From: Diorhabda sublineata
Lineage: Eukaryota; Arthropoda; Insecta; Coleoptera; Chrysomelidae
Length of the DNA: 64,000 bases
Direction: 5' to 3'
Assembly (NCBI RefSeq): GCF_026230105.1
Contig: NC_079482.1
Span: 3,534,001 to 3,598,000, forward strand
Below are positions 45,441 to 58,200 of the stretch, piece by piece. Below the pieces are notes generated by a model. It did not search any database. It was given only the letters and a program-made list of their open reading frames with translations, and had not been told where the DNA came from. Both the position numbers and the translations under genes were made by a program. Each line of letters starts with the position of its first letter. The first letter of the stretch is position 1.

Positions 45441-45465
45441 AACAGTGTTGCCAAAAAGATACGAG

Positions 45466-45850
45466 CAAAAAAATCGCTCGCCATTCACAGTAACGTTCCG
45501 GCCATCGTCGCTTTTGAAGAAGTACGGCCAGATGATGCCACCAGCCCATAATCCACACCAAACAGTGACTTTTTCGGGATGCATTGGTAGCTATTGCAAT
45601 GCTTCTGACTGATCTTCAATTCAGATGCGGTAATATTGCTTGTTGACGTATCCATTCAACCAGAAATTTTTCGATTAAAAAGTAGATCTCCCTTCAACTT
45701 TGCCAGCGCCCATTCACCAAATGTTAGACGTTGTGGGGTATCGTATGGCTACAATTTTTTCACCAGCCGTATCTTAAGGTTTTACATCCAAATCCTTTCG
45801 CAAAATTTTCCACGTAGTGGCCCAATTGCTGCGAACGTTGGCGAATCGCA
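45466..45850 (-). pseudogene. Second, partial copy of the 44-45 kb transposase
   Basis: Repeats, in direct orientation, the part of the 44.4-45.4 kb relic from about 44700 to 45100 (MHPEKVTVWCGLWAGGIIWP and FFKSDDGRNVTVNGER blocks, better preserved here than in the first copy). A 20-bp stretch after GCAAAAAAATCG is missing compared with the first copy, and the second HTH is cut off at the right. It abuts the start of the first copy, so it is either a nested insertion or a partial tandem duplication. Confidence 0.8.
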
Positions 45851-47055
45851 AATTTCTATCTACATTACTTCTGTAAACAATTATATAGATAATTCTATAT
45901 ACCACTGTATACTACATACTACTATACACAAATACTATTTAACTATTTAACTTTTATGACTTAATTGCTATCTCTGTATCTTTTCTTTCATGGTTTCTGG
46001 GACGTATAGTAAAAAATTCGCGCTTTATTTAATTATACGGATTGTGTTTTATATTTTTGTTTACATACTTTCCTAAATGCACAAAAACTCCCTTTTAAAT
46101 GTTTAACATTGTGAACGTAACTTTGATTTTTATTAACCTTGTCCTTTACGTAGGTTCAACTTAGTTCATATTGGTTTTTTATGACCTTCGGGGTTTTAAA
46201 CCACCGCATGAATGAATGGAGGTGAACCTTTATGTTAAGCTTGTTGAGACTTTTTATGAGGGCACTGCATTTACTATATGAGGCAAAGAACTCATAGATC
46301 TTACTACGTACGTCACTGCGAAATGTCACTGCCTGAAATCAAACTAAATATTTTATTTAATGCAAATTATAATTAGTGAAATTCTTTACTTTTTTCATGG
46401 TAATTGGTATTATAAAACTCGCTTTTATATATCGAATCTACGGTCTGAATTCTTTGCTATTTTTTATGAGCAGTTCTTTTTTTATATAAATGAATTTTAA
46501 TCAATTTCGTTTTTAACTGTTATCTATAATTTGATAATCACGAAAAATCAATCGATATATCGCGTCGTATCTAAATTTCTTAAAGAAAAACTTTTCAATT
46601 ATTAGTCATGGGTAAAATCTAATTATGGCTGAATCTATTTCAAGTTGAAGTTAATTTGAAAATTTGTCGGATCTTTATGAGGCGGTGTCGCTTAAAAAAT
46701 TTGGTAATTTAATACTTCTGTGTACGTTATGACTATTATTTAACGCATTCCTGATTTTATATTCCAGATTCTATTGGCACCATAATAATAACAAAAATAA
46801 ATATGAAATTGTTGTAATAATCTATAAAATAAAGTATAAAATGTGTACACTGTGTCCCCGAATTTTGATAAACATATAAATAATTATCGATTTAAATTTT
46901 CATTTTTTACGGTCTAGAACTGCAACTTTTTCCAATAGAAATGTTTCATATTAACTACAAAAGTCATACTACAGAAAAAAAGGTTTAGAAAATTTTTTTT
47001 CGAAACTTAATTTATGTTAAAAATGCATCTTTTGTCAATCAAGGTTAAATCCGAA
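45851..47055. other. AT-rich spacer, nothing recognised
   Basis: No motif or repeat seen. Confidence 0.5.
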
Positions 47056-47262
47056 AAATAAAAAATGGAATTTAGAATTTTTTGTCCCCTATTAAGAATC
47101 TTTTCACTAGACAAACAGTGAGACATGCCCAAGTGTTTGAACAGTACCCGTGTTGTACTGGGCACTCTTAGAAGACGTGGTCTACAATTTCTTCCTCCTC
47201 CAAGTACCAGCGGCACTCGTGGCCATCCACGATCTCCGTACTGTGGAAACCGCGTCTTAGAT
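47056..47262 (-). pseudogene. LINE C-terminal zinc-knuckle trace
   Basis: The minus strand reads DGHECRWYLEEEEIVDHVF-stop-ECPVQHG, then WACLTV. This fits the C-terminal motif of RNase-H-bearing LINEs (CRxCxEExExxxHxLxECPxxxxxR) with the second Cys changed to Tyr. Only about 60 codons are recognisable. It suggests a retroposon of a kind other than the two that formed arrays. Confidence 0.5.
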
Positions 47263-48335
47263 CACCGTGTTTAGTTAAAAATAGAAAAGTAGAACAGTTG
47301 GTGACTTTTGTCTCATGCTAGGTGTCTCTATACATTTCCGCGAGACAGAGAGAGAAAGGGGTTGTTTTTTAGATGGGTTGAGGCAATTTTCTATGCTGGG
47401 TATAGAATTTATTGGGTTTGGCCATGATATAGGAATTACTCCTCTGCAGAGTTGTAGTTGTGGTGAATGGTAATGTGATTCATACTGCTTTTAGACTGGA
47501 AAAGAGAAGAAAAAACGTACCCCCAATAAAAAAACGGTATTGGAAATATATGTTTTTTCTAGCATCTTTTTTGTTTGTTAAATTATGGTTAGCTGGTTGG
47601 GTGGTTACAGCTTCGGCTGCATTATTCCCTATCGTCGGCCGTTTTGCTGGTGAATCGGTGAATCTCACTTTGTGGCCACTAGGTCGGCGTTGTGATCGAG
47701 GGATGGATAATGACATGCGCAATGCAGTTTAACGGTACCAAATTGTGTTTACCTAATAATAACAGTTATTATTATTTTTACAAGTAATGAAAATAAATAG
47801 TTTTATGTACGTAATTATTATGGAAGCTTAAATTTTTGCTCCTGATGTTAACGTTTTGGTATTTCGAATTTGTATGTTGTTGTCGATGTTATGCGTTTCT
47901 TGGAATTTGAGTTGAATAAAAACAAAAAATAATAGTTGTAAAAATGGATATACGTAGAGATGTTCGAACATTGGAATTTACCGATGTATAAGATTCTATA
48001 GATCTACTAGAATTGGAACTGTTCCGCCGTTCCACGTAATTTTAGAAACAGAAAATCATTTTTCTAAATAGAATGAGGAAGAATCCATAACTCGATTTTG
48101 ATTAATTAAAGGAAAAGTCTTATTGATATTACACAAATATGAGAAGGTGTAAAATATGATGTAAAATATGGTAAAAATTCATTTAGTGCCCTCCCTTTGT
48201 GTTTTTCGAAATCCTTAAGAAATACTGATTATGTTTCATGTAAAACTCTATACCTAAATGCCATAATTCCGAAGTTATAACTACATTTACAGTTTCTCCT
48301 CTAAAATTTCAATAAGTATTGTACATTTAGATGGC
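47263..48335. other. Unique region with a 90-codon open frame, unassigned
   Basis: 47460-47732 (+) is open for 90 codons: basic start (RLEKRRKNVPPIKKRYWKY), then a hydrophobic run of about 25 residues (FFLASFLFVKLWLAGWVV), then RRCDRGMDNDMRNAV. The reverse strand is also open over the same bases (47480-47722), which weakens the coding case. The stretch 47590-47730 is GC-richer than its surroundings. I recognise no family. Confidence 0.3.
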
Positions 48336-48339
48336 TACG

Positions 48340-48960
48340 ATTGAATAAACATACTTCAATACAACGAGCCATGCGATTTTTAAAACTTTGCAATACATTT
48401 TGCAAAATCCCTTACTTCTCAATTCGTCTTAACTCCGTGGTAATCCTATATTTTAATTCCTGAATATTGTTAGGTTTTGTTTTATAAACGATGCTTTTTA
48501 ATTGATCCCACACGAACTAGTCTAAAGGATTCATGTCGGGTGATCGCGGGGGCCATTCGTTAAAACCACGCCTTCCAATCCATCTTCTGGTAAACACATT
48601 TTTCAGTTATTGATTCACCACACACGCATATTGAGGTGTTTGGAATATTGTTATTGACTGAACTTACCAATAATGAAGTTTTTTCTTAAACGCAATTGAA
48701 AATAATTACTTGGATTTGGAAATATCCGAGCCAACGAAGGTATAATAAATCTAAATACGCTTCAATGAATTATTTTATACATACATACAGTTTTTCGGAA
48801 TATTGGGTGTGGGATTCACGCATCTAACGAGGATTGTTACGTGAACAGTATCTACAATTATATCGATTTACGTTTCTATTAATACAAAAAGTGGCCTCAT
48901 CGCAAAAATAACATGGATCGTTTTAATTATAACATTTTCCATCATTACGTCTAAAAACTT
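48340..48960 (-). pseudogene. DUF4817/DDE_3-type transposase relic (donor-like copy)
   Basis: Minus-strand blocks: FCDEATFCINRNVNRYNCRY (first Asp), CSRNNPR, SHTQYSEKL, RRWIGRRGFNEWPPRSPD then MNPLD-stop-FVWD (third Asp present, next residue a stop), SIVYKTKPNNIQELKYRITT then ELRRIEK and LQSFKNRMARCIE (C-terminal tail). The middle with the second Asp is missing. The C-terminal tail (48340-48495) is continuous with the rest, so this is the resident copy. Bases 48496-48919 reappear at 63042-63465. Confidence 0.8.
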
Positions 48961-49186
48961 TTTACGTCTATCAAAATCGTCATCTGACAAATCGTGTACC
49001 AACATTACTTTGTATGAATGGAATTTAATTATCACGGAAAATTTTCGTCCAAATGCGGATCGTCTTCTGATAGGACAAACGGTAATTATTTAGTTTGTTG
49101 TGGAGAAAATTACGCTGATTAATTTAATGTATATAGGGCGCGGAAATTATTCCTTTACATACGTTTTCGAGGCTAAAAATTTAGAC

Positions 49187-50104
49187 AGGTTAGGTTAGGT
49201 TTGGTTAGAATAGGTTAGGTTTGGTTAGAATAAGTTAGGTTAGGTTAAGTTTGGTTAGAATAGGTTAGGTTAGGTTAAGTTTGGTTAGAATAGGTTAGGT
49301 TTGGTTAGAATAGGTTAGGTTAGAATAGGTTAGGTTAGGTTAGGTTTGGTTAGAATAGGTTAGGTTAGGTTAAGTTTGGTTAGAATAGGTTAGGTTTGGT
49401 TAGAATAGGTTAGGTTAGGTTAAGTTTGGTTAGAATAGGTTAGGTTAGGTTAAGTTTGGTTAGAATAGGTTAGGTTAGGTTAGGTTTGGTTAGAATAGGT
49501 TAGGTTAGGTTAAGTTTGGTTAGAATAGGTTAGGTTTGGTTAGAATAGGTTAGGTTAGGTTAACTTTGGTTAGAATAGGTTAGGTTAGGTTTGGTTAGAA
49601 TAGGTTAGGTTTGGTTAGGTTTGGTTAGAATAGGTTAGGTTTGGTTAGAATAGGTTAGGTTTGTTTAGGTTAGGTTAGGTTTGGTTAGAATAGGTTAGGT
49701 TTGGTTAGGTTAGGTTAGGTTTGGTTAGAATAGGTTAGGTTAGGTTAACTTTGGTTAGAATAGGTTAGGTTAGGTTTGGTTAGAATAGGTTAGGTTTGGT
49801 TAGGTTTGGTTAGAATAGGTTAGGTTTGGTTAGAATAGGTTAGGTTTGGTTAGGTTAGGTTAGGTTTGGTTAGAATAGGTTAAGTTAGGTTAAGTTTGGT
49901 TAGAATAGGTTAGGTTTGGTTAGGTTAGGTTAGGTTTGGTTAGAATAGGTTAGGTTAGGTTTGGTTAGAATAGGTTAAGTTTGGTTAGAATAGGTTAGGT
50001 TAGGTTAGGTTTGGTTAGAATAGGTTAGGTTAGGTTAGGTTTGGTTAGAATAGGTTAGGTTAGGTTAGGTTTGGTTAGAATAGGTTAGGTTAGGTTAGGT
50101 TAGG
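49187..50104. repeat. Degenerate TTAGG-like minisatellite, 918 bp
   Basis: The array consists of TTAGG steps (GGTTAGGTTAGGTT) broken at short intervals by GTTTGGTTAGAATA. The resulting compound units are mostly 15, 20 and 25 bp, built on a five-base step. TTAGG is the usual insect telomere repeat, but here it is mixed, interstitial and inside an inverted-repeat-bounded element, so I do not call it a telomere. Confidence 0.95.
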
Positions 50105-50369
50105 CTCATACTCAAAATATTGAGCGACGAGATATTCATGATAATATATGTACCTCGTTATGGAAGAACTAAATCTCATTATCGTTAGTATTTTGGGGAA
50201 TTTCTATTTAAAAGACGTTATTCATATTAAAATGGAATTAAAACATTTATTGAATAACTGTCACGAATGTATCCAATTGAAATTGATGATTATTTGTACG
50301 TGTAAATAAATGATTATTGTTAGAAATTGATTTGTGTCATTACATTAGTCGTAACTAATTATATTTGAT

Positions 50370-50459
50370 GTTGGAGAGGATTGGGGGCGGTATGGAGGTT
50401 GTTAAAACATAGTCTTACTTTTTAACAGACCCCCCTCCTCGCCCCTAATCCCCTCCAGC
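50370..50459. repeat. Imperfect palindrome, arms about 38 bp
   Basis: GTTGGAGAGGATTGGGGGCG at 50370 pairs with CGCCCCTAATCCCCTCCAGC ending at 50459; the loop is about 12 bp. It lies about 190 bp inside the right end of the 49081-50649 element. Confidence 0.85.
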
Positions 50460-50649
50460 ATAAAGTATTTGCAAAATATCAACTAATCAAGATAGTGTAC
50501 ATTTTCCAGTGTTTAAACCATGAAAACTATGTGAAGGAATGTTTTCCGCGCCCAACATATATACATCTTCTTTTTCAGCATAAAAAACTCTATGATATAG
50601 TAAAATTTCAAGGAAATCGGGCGTATGCAATCTAAACTAAATAATTACC

Positions 50650-52248
50650 ACACAAACATCTAAAGATTTGTTTTTAGTTGATGCAGTTTTTCTGCTTTGG
50701 ATGAATCTTTTACTGCACAAGTTTCGTTAAAACTTTTTTACTAATTTACTGACAGTAGATGTTGTTAGGTGGGATTTCGGTTAGGATATAAATTATCAAA
50801 GACATTACACGTTAAAATAACAAAGTTCAAAAGATCTGACAACAATGTAAATAGTACCATAATACCTGTCGTATTATCAGACCCTTGTAGACAAAAATTT
50901 ACGAAAATCGTACAAGCAGTTTTCGAGATAATTGAGGCGTTCTATACATAAAACTCACTCTGAAGAAACTCCAGTCTACCAGATACAAAAAATAGAACAA
51001 ATCTATTAAAATTTATATGGTTATTCAAATAAAGTTCGGTGGTAGTACCAGATAAAAAAATCTACGCTACTGAACGTCAATATATCGCTTAATGTGGATC
51101 CCACTTGAAAGCATTTTATACAAATACATTTACCGCGATTCTAATGATCAACCAGGCGAGACGGCAGCTAAATTTTCCTATTAGCCTCAATTATACGCTC
51201 TAGGCGATTAAACATGACAACAATCTCAGGAGTTGCATTTATTTAATGTTTGTTCATGTCGCGAAAGTCACATTAGACGACGGCTTAGTCACATGCTCTG
51301 ATATCATTGATAACAACATTCAAAAAACTAAAATCGATTGATTAATAGCTGTTACCACTAAACTAATCGTTTTTTATTCCGTTTATCATAATTACTTCCC
51401 CATCTAACACTAAAGTTCTTAAGAAAGGAGATGGTATACCAGAATTATTGAAGAATACGTTAAATAAATAATCAGATTATAGAAAATGAATAAATTATAC
51501 AAAGCAACTGCATAATGTATAGACAAACTTTAAGTGCACAATCACCATTGCACCACCGATATAATAGGGTTGGAAGGAAATAATCACATTTGCACCCTGA
51601 GATTTGTTAAGAAATGGAACATTCCCGGGGCCCCCCTTTACACTTTAAAACATCGAGATCAATGTATTTTTGAACTCCTGTATCTCCAGAAGAAACTGAC
51701 ATGTTTTCACATTGTTAAAATTGGGGATGTTCGAGCCCCCGTTTTCGCGAAAAATATTAATGTTGCGAAAAAACTCATCGAGACTATTTTTGTAGATAAT
51801 GAACTGATCTTCATTTAAACCCCTTAACTGCCATATTTCTCCAGTTATAGACTGTTTTTTGGAACTTTGGGCTATTTTCCCGGTGCTTTCCAGATGTTTT
51901 TTCTGGTAAAAAATTTGGGGGTTGTAAGTACCCACCAATATCTGCCAATTAAAAAAAATCCTTGCGGCGTTGGTATATTTTCGACCTTTATTTACTGTAC
52001 TAAATAAAATTAAACGAGTTATTGAAATATAAACACTTTAGTTTCTAACAAATTTTTGAAACTTAGATAAAGTTATAGACTATAACTATTAGTTATTAGA
52101 TACTATAATATATAGTTACAATTAAATAGTAAAATCTGACTGGGTAGCTAGCTCTGTATGTCTGATGCAAGATTTGAGAACGCTGGACGCAGGACGCTGC
52201 TTGAAAACTACTCAGAACGTCCCAGGACGCCACAAAAACTAGGACATG
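50650..52248. other. AT-rich region, no recognised gene
   Basis: A 60-codon frame (50769-50951) and a pair of overlapping opposite-strand frames (51534-51818 plus, 51645-51938 minus) carry no known motif. The stretch from 51600 to 51960 has the same flavour as the 12.8-15 kb non-coding block (CGCGAAAAA, alternating A and T runs). Confidence 0.4.
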
Positions 52249-55200
52249 TCTTGGGAAAACAGGACGGATGGCAACACTACAATAAAACAACTTCACTTTC
52301 TTTTCATTTACCATCTATATAATCCTTTAAGTGTTTTTTCAAAACCCTCGCATTTGATTTTACGATAGACTAATAGAAAATGTTCTGCGCCAACTATTCC
52401 TAAATTTTTCGCTAAATATTCTCTTGGGAAAACAGGACGGATGGCAACACTACAATAAAACAACTTCACTTTCTTTTCATTTACGATCTATATAATCCTT
52501 TAAGTGTTTTTTCAAAACCCTCGCATTTGATTTTACGATAGACTAATAGAAAATGTTCTGCGCCAACTATTCCTAAATTTTTCGCTAAATATTCTCTTTG
52601 GAAAACAGGATGGTTGGTAACCCTACAATAAAACAACATCACTTTCTTTTCATTTACCATCTATATAATCCTTTAAGTGTTTTTTCAAAAACCTCGCATT
52701 TGATTTTACGATAGACTAATAGAAAATGTTCTGCGCCAAATATTCCTAAATTTTTCGCTAAATATTCTCTTTGGAAAACAGGATGGTTGGTAACCCTACA
52801 ATAAAACAACATCACTTTCTTTTCATTTACCATCTATATAATCCTTTAAGTGTTTTTTCAAAAGCCTCGCATTTGATTTTACGATAGACTAATAGAAAAT
52901 GTTCTGCGCCAACTATTCCTAAATTTTTCGCTAAATATTCTCTTTGGAAAACAGGATGGTTGGTAACCCTACAATAAAACAACATCACTTTCTTTTCATT
53001 TACCATCTATATTATCCTTTAAGTGTTTTTTCAAAACCCTCGCATTTGATTTTACGATAGACTAATAGAAAATGTTCTGCGCCAACTATTCCTAAATTTT
53101 TCGCTAAATATTCTCTTTGGAAAACAGGATGGTTGGTAACCCTACAATAAAACAACATCACTTTCTTTTCATTTACCATCTATATAATCCTTTAAGTGTT
53201 TTTTCAAAAGCCTCGCATTTGATTTTACGATAGACTAATAGAAAATGTTCTGCGCCAACTATTCCTAAATTTTTCGCTAAATATTCTCTTTGGAAAACAG
53301 GATGGTTGGTAACCCTACAATAAAACAACATCACTTTCTTTTCATTTACCATCTATATAATCCTTTAAGTGTTTTTTCAAAAGCCTCGCATTTGATTTTA
53401 CGATAGACTAATAGAAAATGTTCTGCGCCAACTATTCCTAAATTTTTCGCTAAATATTCTCTTTGGAAAACAGGATGGTTGGTAACCCTACAATAAAACA
53501 ACATCACTTTCTTTTCATTTACCATCTATATAATCCTTTAAGTGTTTTTTCAAAAGCCTCGCATTTGATTTTACGATAGACTAATAGAAAATGTTCTGCG
53601 CCAACTATTCCTAAATTTTTCGCTAAATATTCTCTTTGGAAAACAGGATGGTTGGTAACCCTATAATAAAACAACATCACTTTCTTTTCATTTACCATCT
53701 ATATAATCCTTTAAGTGTTTTTTCAAAACCCTCGCATTTGATTTTACGATAGACTAATAGAAAATGTTCTGCGCCAACTATTCCTAAATTTTTCGCTAAA
53801 TATTCTCTTTGGAAAACAGGATGGTTGGTAACCCTATAATAAAACAACATCACTTTCTTTTCATTTACCATCTATATAATCCTTTAAGTGTTTTTTCAAA
53901 ACCCTCGCATTTGATTTTACGATAGACTAATAGAAAATGTTCTGCGCCAACTATTCCTAAATTTTTCGCTAAATATTCTCTTTGGAAAACAGGATGGTTG
54001 GTAACCCTACAATAAAACAACATCACTTTCTTTTCATTTACCATCTATATAATCCTTTAAGTGTTTTTTCAAAACCCTCGCATTTGATTTTACGATAGAC
54101 TAATAGAAAATGTTCTGCGCCAACTATTCCTAAATTTTTCGCTAAATATTCTCTTTGGAAAACAGGATGGTTGGTAACCCTATAATAAAACAACATCACT
54201 TTCTTTTCATTTACCATCTATATAATCCTTTAAGTGTTTTTTCAAAACCCTCGCATTTGATTTTACGATAGACTAATAGAAAATGTTCTGCGCCAACTAT
54301 TCCTAAATTTTTCGCTAAATATTCTCTTTGGAAAACAGGATGGTTGGTAACCCTATAATAAAACAACATCACTTTCTTTTCATTTACCATCTATATAATC
54401 CTTTAAGTGTTTTTTCAAAACCCTCGCATTTGATTTTACGATAGACTAATAGAAAATGTTCTGCGCCAACTATTCCTAAATTTTTCGCTAAATATTCTCT
54501 TTGGAAAACAGGATGGTTGGTAACCCTACAATAAAACAACATCACTTTCTTTTCATTTACCATCTATATAATCCTTTAAGTGTTTTTTCAAAAACCTCGC
54601 ATTTGATTTTACGATAGACTAATAGAAAATGTTCTGCGCCAACTATTCCTAAATTTTTCGCTAAATATTCTCTTTGGAAAACAGGATGGTTGGTAACCCT
54701 ACAATAAAACAACATCACTTTCTTTTCATTTACCATCTATATAATCCTTTAAGTGTTTTTTCAAAACCCTCGCATTTGATTTTACGATAGACTAATAGAA
54801 AATGTTCTGCGCCAACTATTCCTAAATTTTTCGATAAATATTCTCTTTGGAAAACAGGATGGTTGGTAACCCTACAATAAAACAACATCACTTTCTTTTC
54901 ATTTACCATCTATATAATCCTTTAAGTGTTTTTTCAAAACCCTCGCATTTGATTTTACGATAGACTAATAGAAAATGTTCTGCGCCAACTATTCCTAAAT
55001 TTTTCGCTAAATATTCTCTTGGGAAAACAGGACGGATGGCAACACTACAATAAAACAACATCACTTTCTTTTCATTTACCATCTATATAATCCTTTAAGT
55101 GTTTTTTCAAAACCCTCGCATTTGATTTTACGATAGACTAATAGAAAATGTTCTGCGCCAACTATTCCTAAATTTTTCGCTAAATATTCTCTTTGGAAAA

Positions 55201-58200
55201 CAGGATGGTTGGTAACCCTACAATAAAACAACATCACTTTCTTTTCATTTACCATCTATATAATCCTTTAAGTGTTTTTTCAAAACCCTCGCATTTGATT
55301 TTACGATAGACTAATAGAAAATGTTCTGCGCCAACTATTCCTAAATTTTTCGATAAATATTCTCTTTGGAAAACAGGATGGTTGGTAACCCTACAATAAA
55401 ACAACATCACTTTCTTTTCATTTACCATCTATATAATCCTTTAAGTGTTTTTTCAAAACCCTCGCATTTGATTTTACGATAGACTAATAGAAAATGTTCT
55501 GCGCCAACTATTCCTAAATTTTTCGCTAAATATTCTCTTTGGAAAACAGGATGGTTGGTAACCCTACAATAAAACAAAATCACTTTCTTTTCATTTACCA
55601 TCTATATAATCCTTTAAGTGTTTTTTCAAAACCCTCGCATTTGATTTTACGATAGACTAATAGAAAATGTTCTGCGCCAACTATTCCTAAATTTTTCGCT
55701 AAATATTCTCTTTGGAAAACAGGATGGTTGGTAACCCTACAATAAAACAACATCACTTTCTTTTCATTTACCATCTATATAATCCTTTAAGTGTTTTTTC
55801 AAAACCCTCGCATTTGATTTTGCGATAGACTAATAGAAAATGTTCTGCGCCAACTATTCCTAAATTTTTCGCTAAATATTCTCTTTGGAAAACAGGATGG
55901 TTGGTAACCCTACAATAAAACAACATCACTTTCTTTTCATTTACCATCTATATAATCCTTTAAGTGTTTTTTCAAAACCCTCGCATTTGATTTTACGATA
56001 GACTAATAGAAAATGTTCTGCGCCAACTATTCCTAAATTTTTCGCTAAATATTCTCTTTGGAAAACAACATGGTTGGTAACCCTACAATAAAACAACATC
56101 ACTTTCTTTTCATTTACCATCTATATAATCCTTTAAGTGTTTTTTCAAAAGCCTCGCATTTGATTTTACGATAGACTAATAGAAAATGTTCTGCGCCAAC
56201 TATTCCTAAATTTTTCGCTAAATATTCTCTTTGGAAAACAGGATGGTTGGTAACCCTACAATAAAACAACATCACTTCCTTTTCATTTACCATCTATATA
56301 ATCCTTTAAGTGTTTTTTCAAAACCCTCGCATTTGATTTTACGATTGACTAATAGAAAATGTTCTGCGCCAACTATTCCTAAATTTTTCGATAAATATTC
56401 TCTTTGGAAAACAGGATGGTTGGTAACCCTACAATAAAACAACATCACTTTCTTTTCATTTACCATCTATATAATCCTTTAAGTGTTTTTTCAAAACCCT
56501 CGCATTTGATTTTACGATAGACTAATAGAAAATGTTCTGCGCCAACTATTCCTAAATTTTTCGCTAAATATTCTCTTTGGAAAACAGGATGGTTGGTAAC
56601 CCTACAATAAAACAACATCACTTTCTTTTCATTTACCATCTATATAATCCTTTAAGTGTTTTTTCAAAACCCTCGCATTTGATTTTACGATAGACTAATA
56701 GAAAATGTTCTGCGCCAACTATTCCTAAATTTTTCGCTAAATATTCTCTTTGGAAAACAACATGGTTGGTAACCCTACAATAAAACAACATCACTTTCTT
56801 TTCATTTACCATCTATATAATCCTTTAAGTGTTTTTTCAAAACCCTCGCATTTGATTTTACGATAGACTAATAGAAAATGTTCTGCGCCAACTATTCCTA
56901 AATTTTTCGCTAAATATTCTCTTTGGAAAACAGGATGGTTGGTAACCCTACAATAAAACAACATCACTTTCTTTTCATTTACCATCTATATAATCCTTTA
57001 AGTGTTTTTTCAAAACCCTCGCATTTGATTTTACGATAGACTAATAGAAAATGTTCTGCGCCAACTATTCCTAAATTTTTCGCTAAATATTCTCTTTGGA
57101 AAACAGGATGGTTGGTAACCCTACAATAAAACAACATCACTTTCTTTTCATTTACCATCTATATAATCCTTTAAGTGTTTTTTCAAAACCCTCGCATTTG
57201 ATTTTACGATAGACTAATAGAAAATGTTCTGCGCCAACTATTCCTAAATTTTTCGCTAAATATTCTCTTTGGAAAACAGGATGGTTGGTAACCCTACAAT
57301 AAAACAACATCACTTTCTTTTCATTTACCATCTATATAATCCTTTAAGTGTTTTTTCAAAACCCTCGCATTTGATTTTACGATAGACTAATAGAAAATGT
57401 TCTGCGCCAACTATTCCTAAATTTTTCGCTAAATATTCTCTTTGGAAAACAGGATGGTTGGTAACCCTACAATAAAACAACATCACTTTCTTTTCATTTA
57501 CCATCTATATAATCCTTTAAGTGTTTTTTCAAAACCCTCGCATTTGATTTTACGATAGACTAATAGAAAATGTTCTGCGCCAACTATTCCTAAATTTTTC
57601 GCTAAATATTCTCTTTGGAAAACAACATGGTTGGTAACCCTACAATAAAACAACATCACTTTCTTTTCATTTACCATCTATATAATCCTTTAAGTGTTTT
57701 TTCAAAACCCTCGCATTTGATTTTACGATAGACTAATAGAAAATGTTCTGCGCCAACTATTCCTAAATTTTTCGCTAAATATTCTCTTTGGAAAACAGGA
57801 TGGTTGGTAACCCTACAATAAAACAAAATCACTTTCTTTTCATTTACCATCTATATAATCCTTTAAGTGTTTTTTCAAAACCCTCGCATTTGATTTTACG
57901 ATAGACTAATAGAAAATGTTCTGCGCCAACTATTCCTAAATTTTTCGATAAATATTCTCTTTGGAAAACAGGATGGTTGGTAACCCTACAATAAAACAAC
58001 ATCACTTTCTTTTCATTTACCATCTATATAATCCTTTAAGTGTTTTTTCAAAACCCTCGCATTTGATTTTACGATAGACTAATAGAAAATGTTCTGCGCC
58101 AACTATTCCTAAATTTTTCGATAAATATTCTCTTTGGAAAACAGGATGGTTGGTAACCCTACAATAAAACAACATCACTTTCTTTTCATTTACCATCTAT

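Larger units (their letters stand above)
49081..50649. mobile_element. Candidate non-autonomous element carrying a TTAGG-like array
   Basis: GGTAATTATTTAGTTT at 49081-49096 is matched perfectly in inverted orientation at 50634-50649. Outside, ACAAAC occurs on the left (49075-49080) and, two bases off, on the right (50652-50657). A second, inner inverted pair starts GGGCGCGGAAA at 49136 and 50553 and continues for about 43 bp with a few mismatches (ATTCCTTTACATA versus ATTCCTTCACATA). Between lie the repeat array 49187-50104 and a hairpin near the right end. No coding sequence. Nested inverted ends, an internal minisatellite and no genes suggest a non-autonomous DNA transposon. Superfamily unknown. 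Confidence 0.55.

Noticed and set aside
49187..50104. A chromosome end (telomere) or telomere-fusion site
   Set aside because: The TTAGG steps are mixed with other words, flanked by unique sequence on both sides and enclosed in inverted repeats.
52096..52314. 72-codon minus-strand frame at the left edge of the 173-bp array
   Set aside because: It runs into the satellite monomer and has no recognisable motif; likely chance.
56231..56437. 68-codon frame inside the 173-bp satellite
   Set aside because: Chance frame created by a point variant in one or two monomers; not kept in the others.
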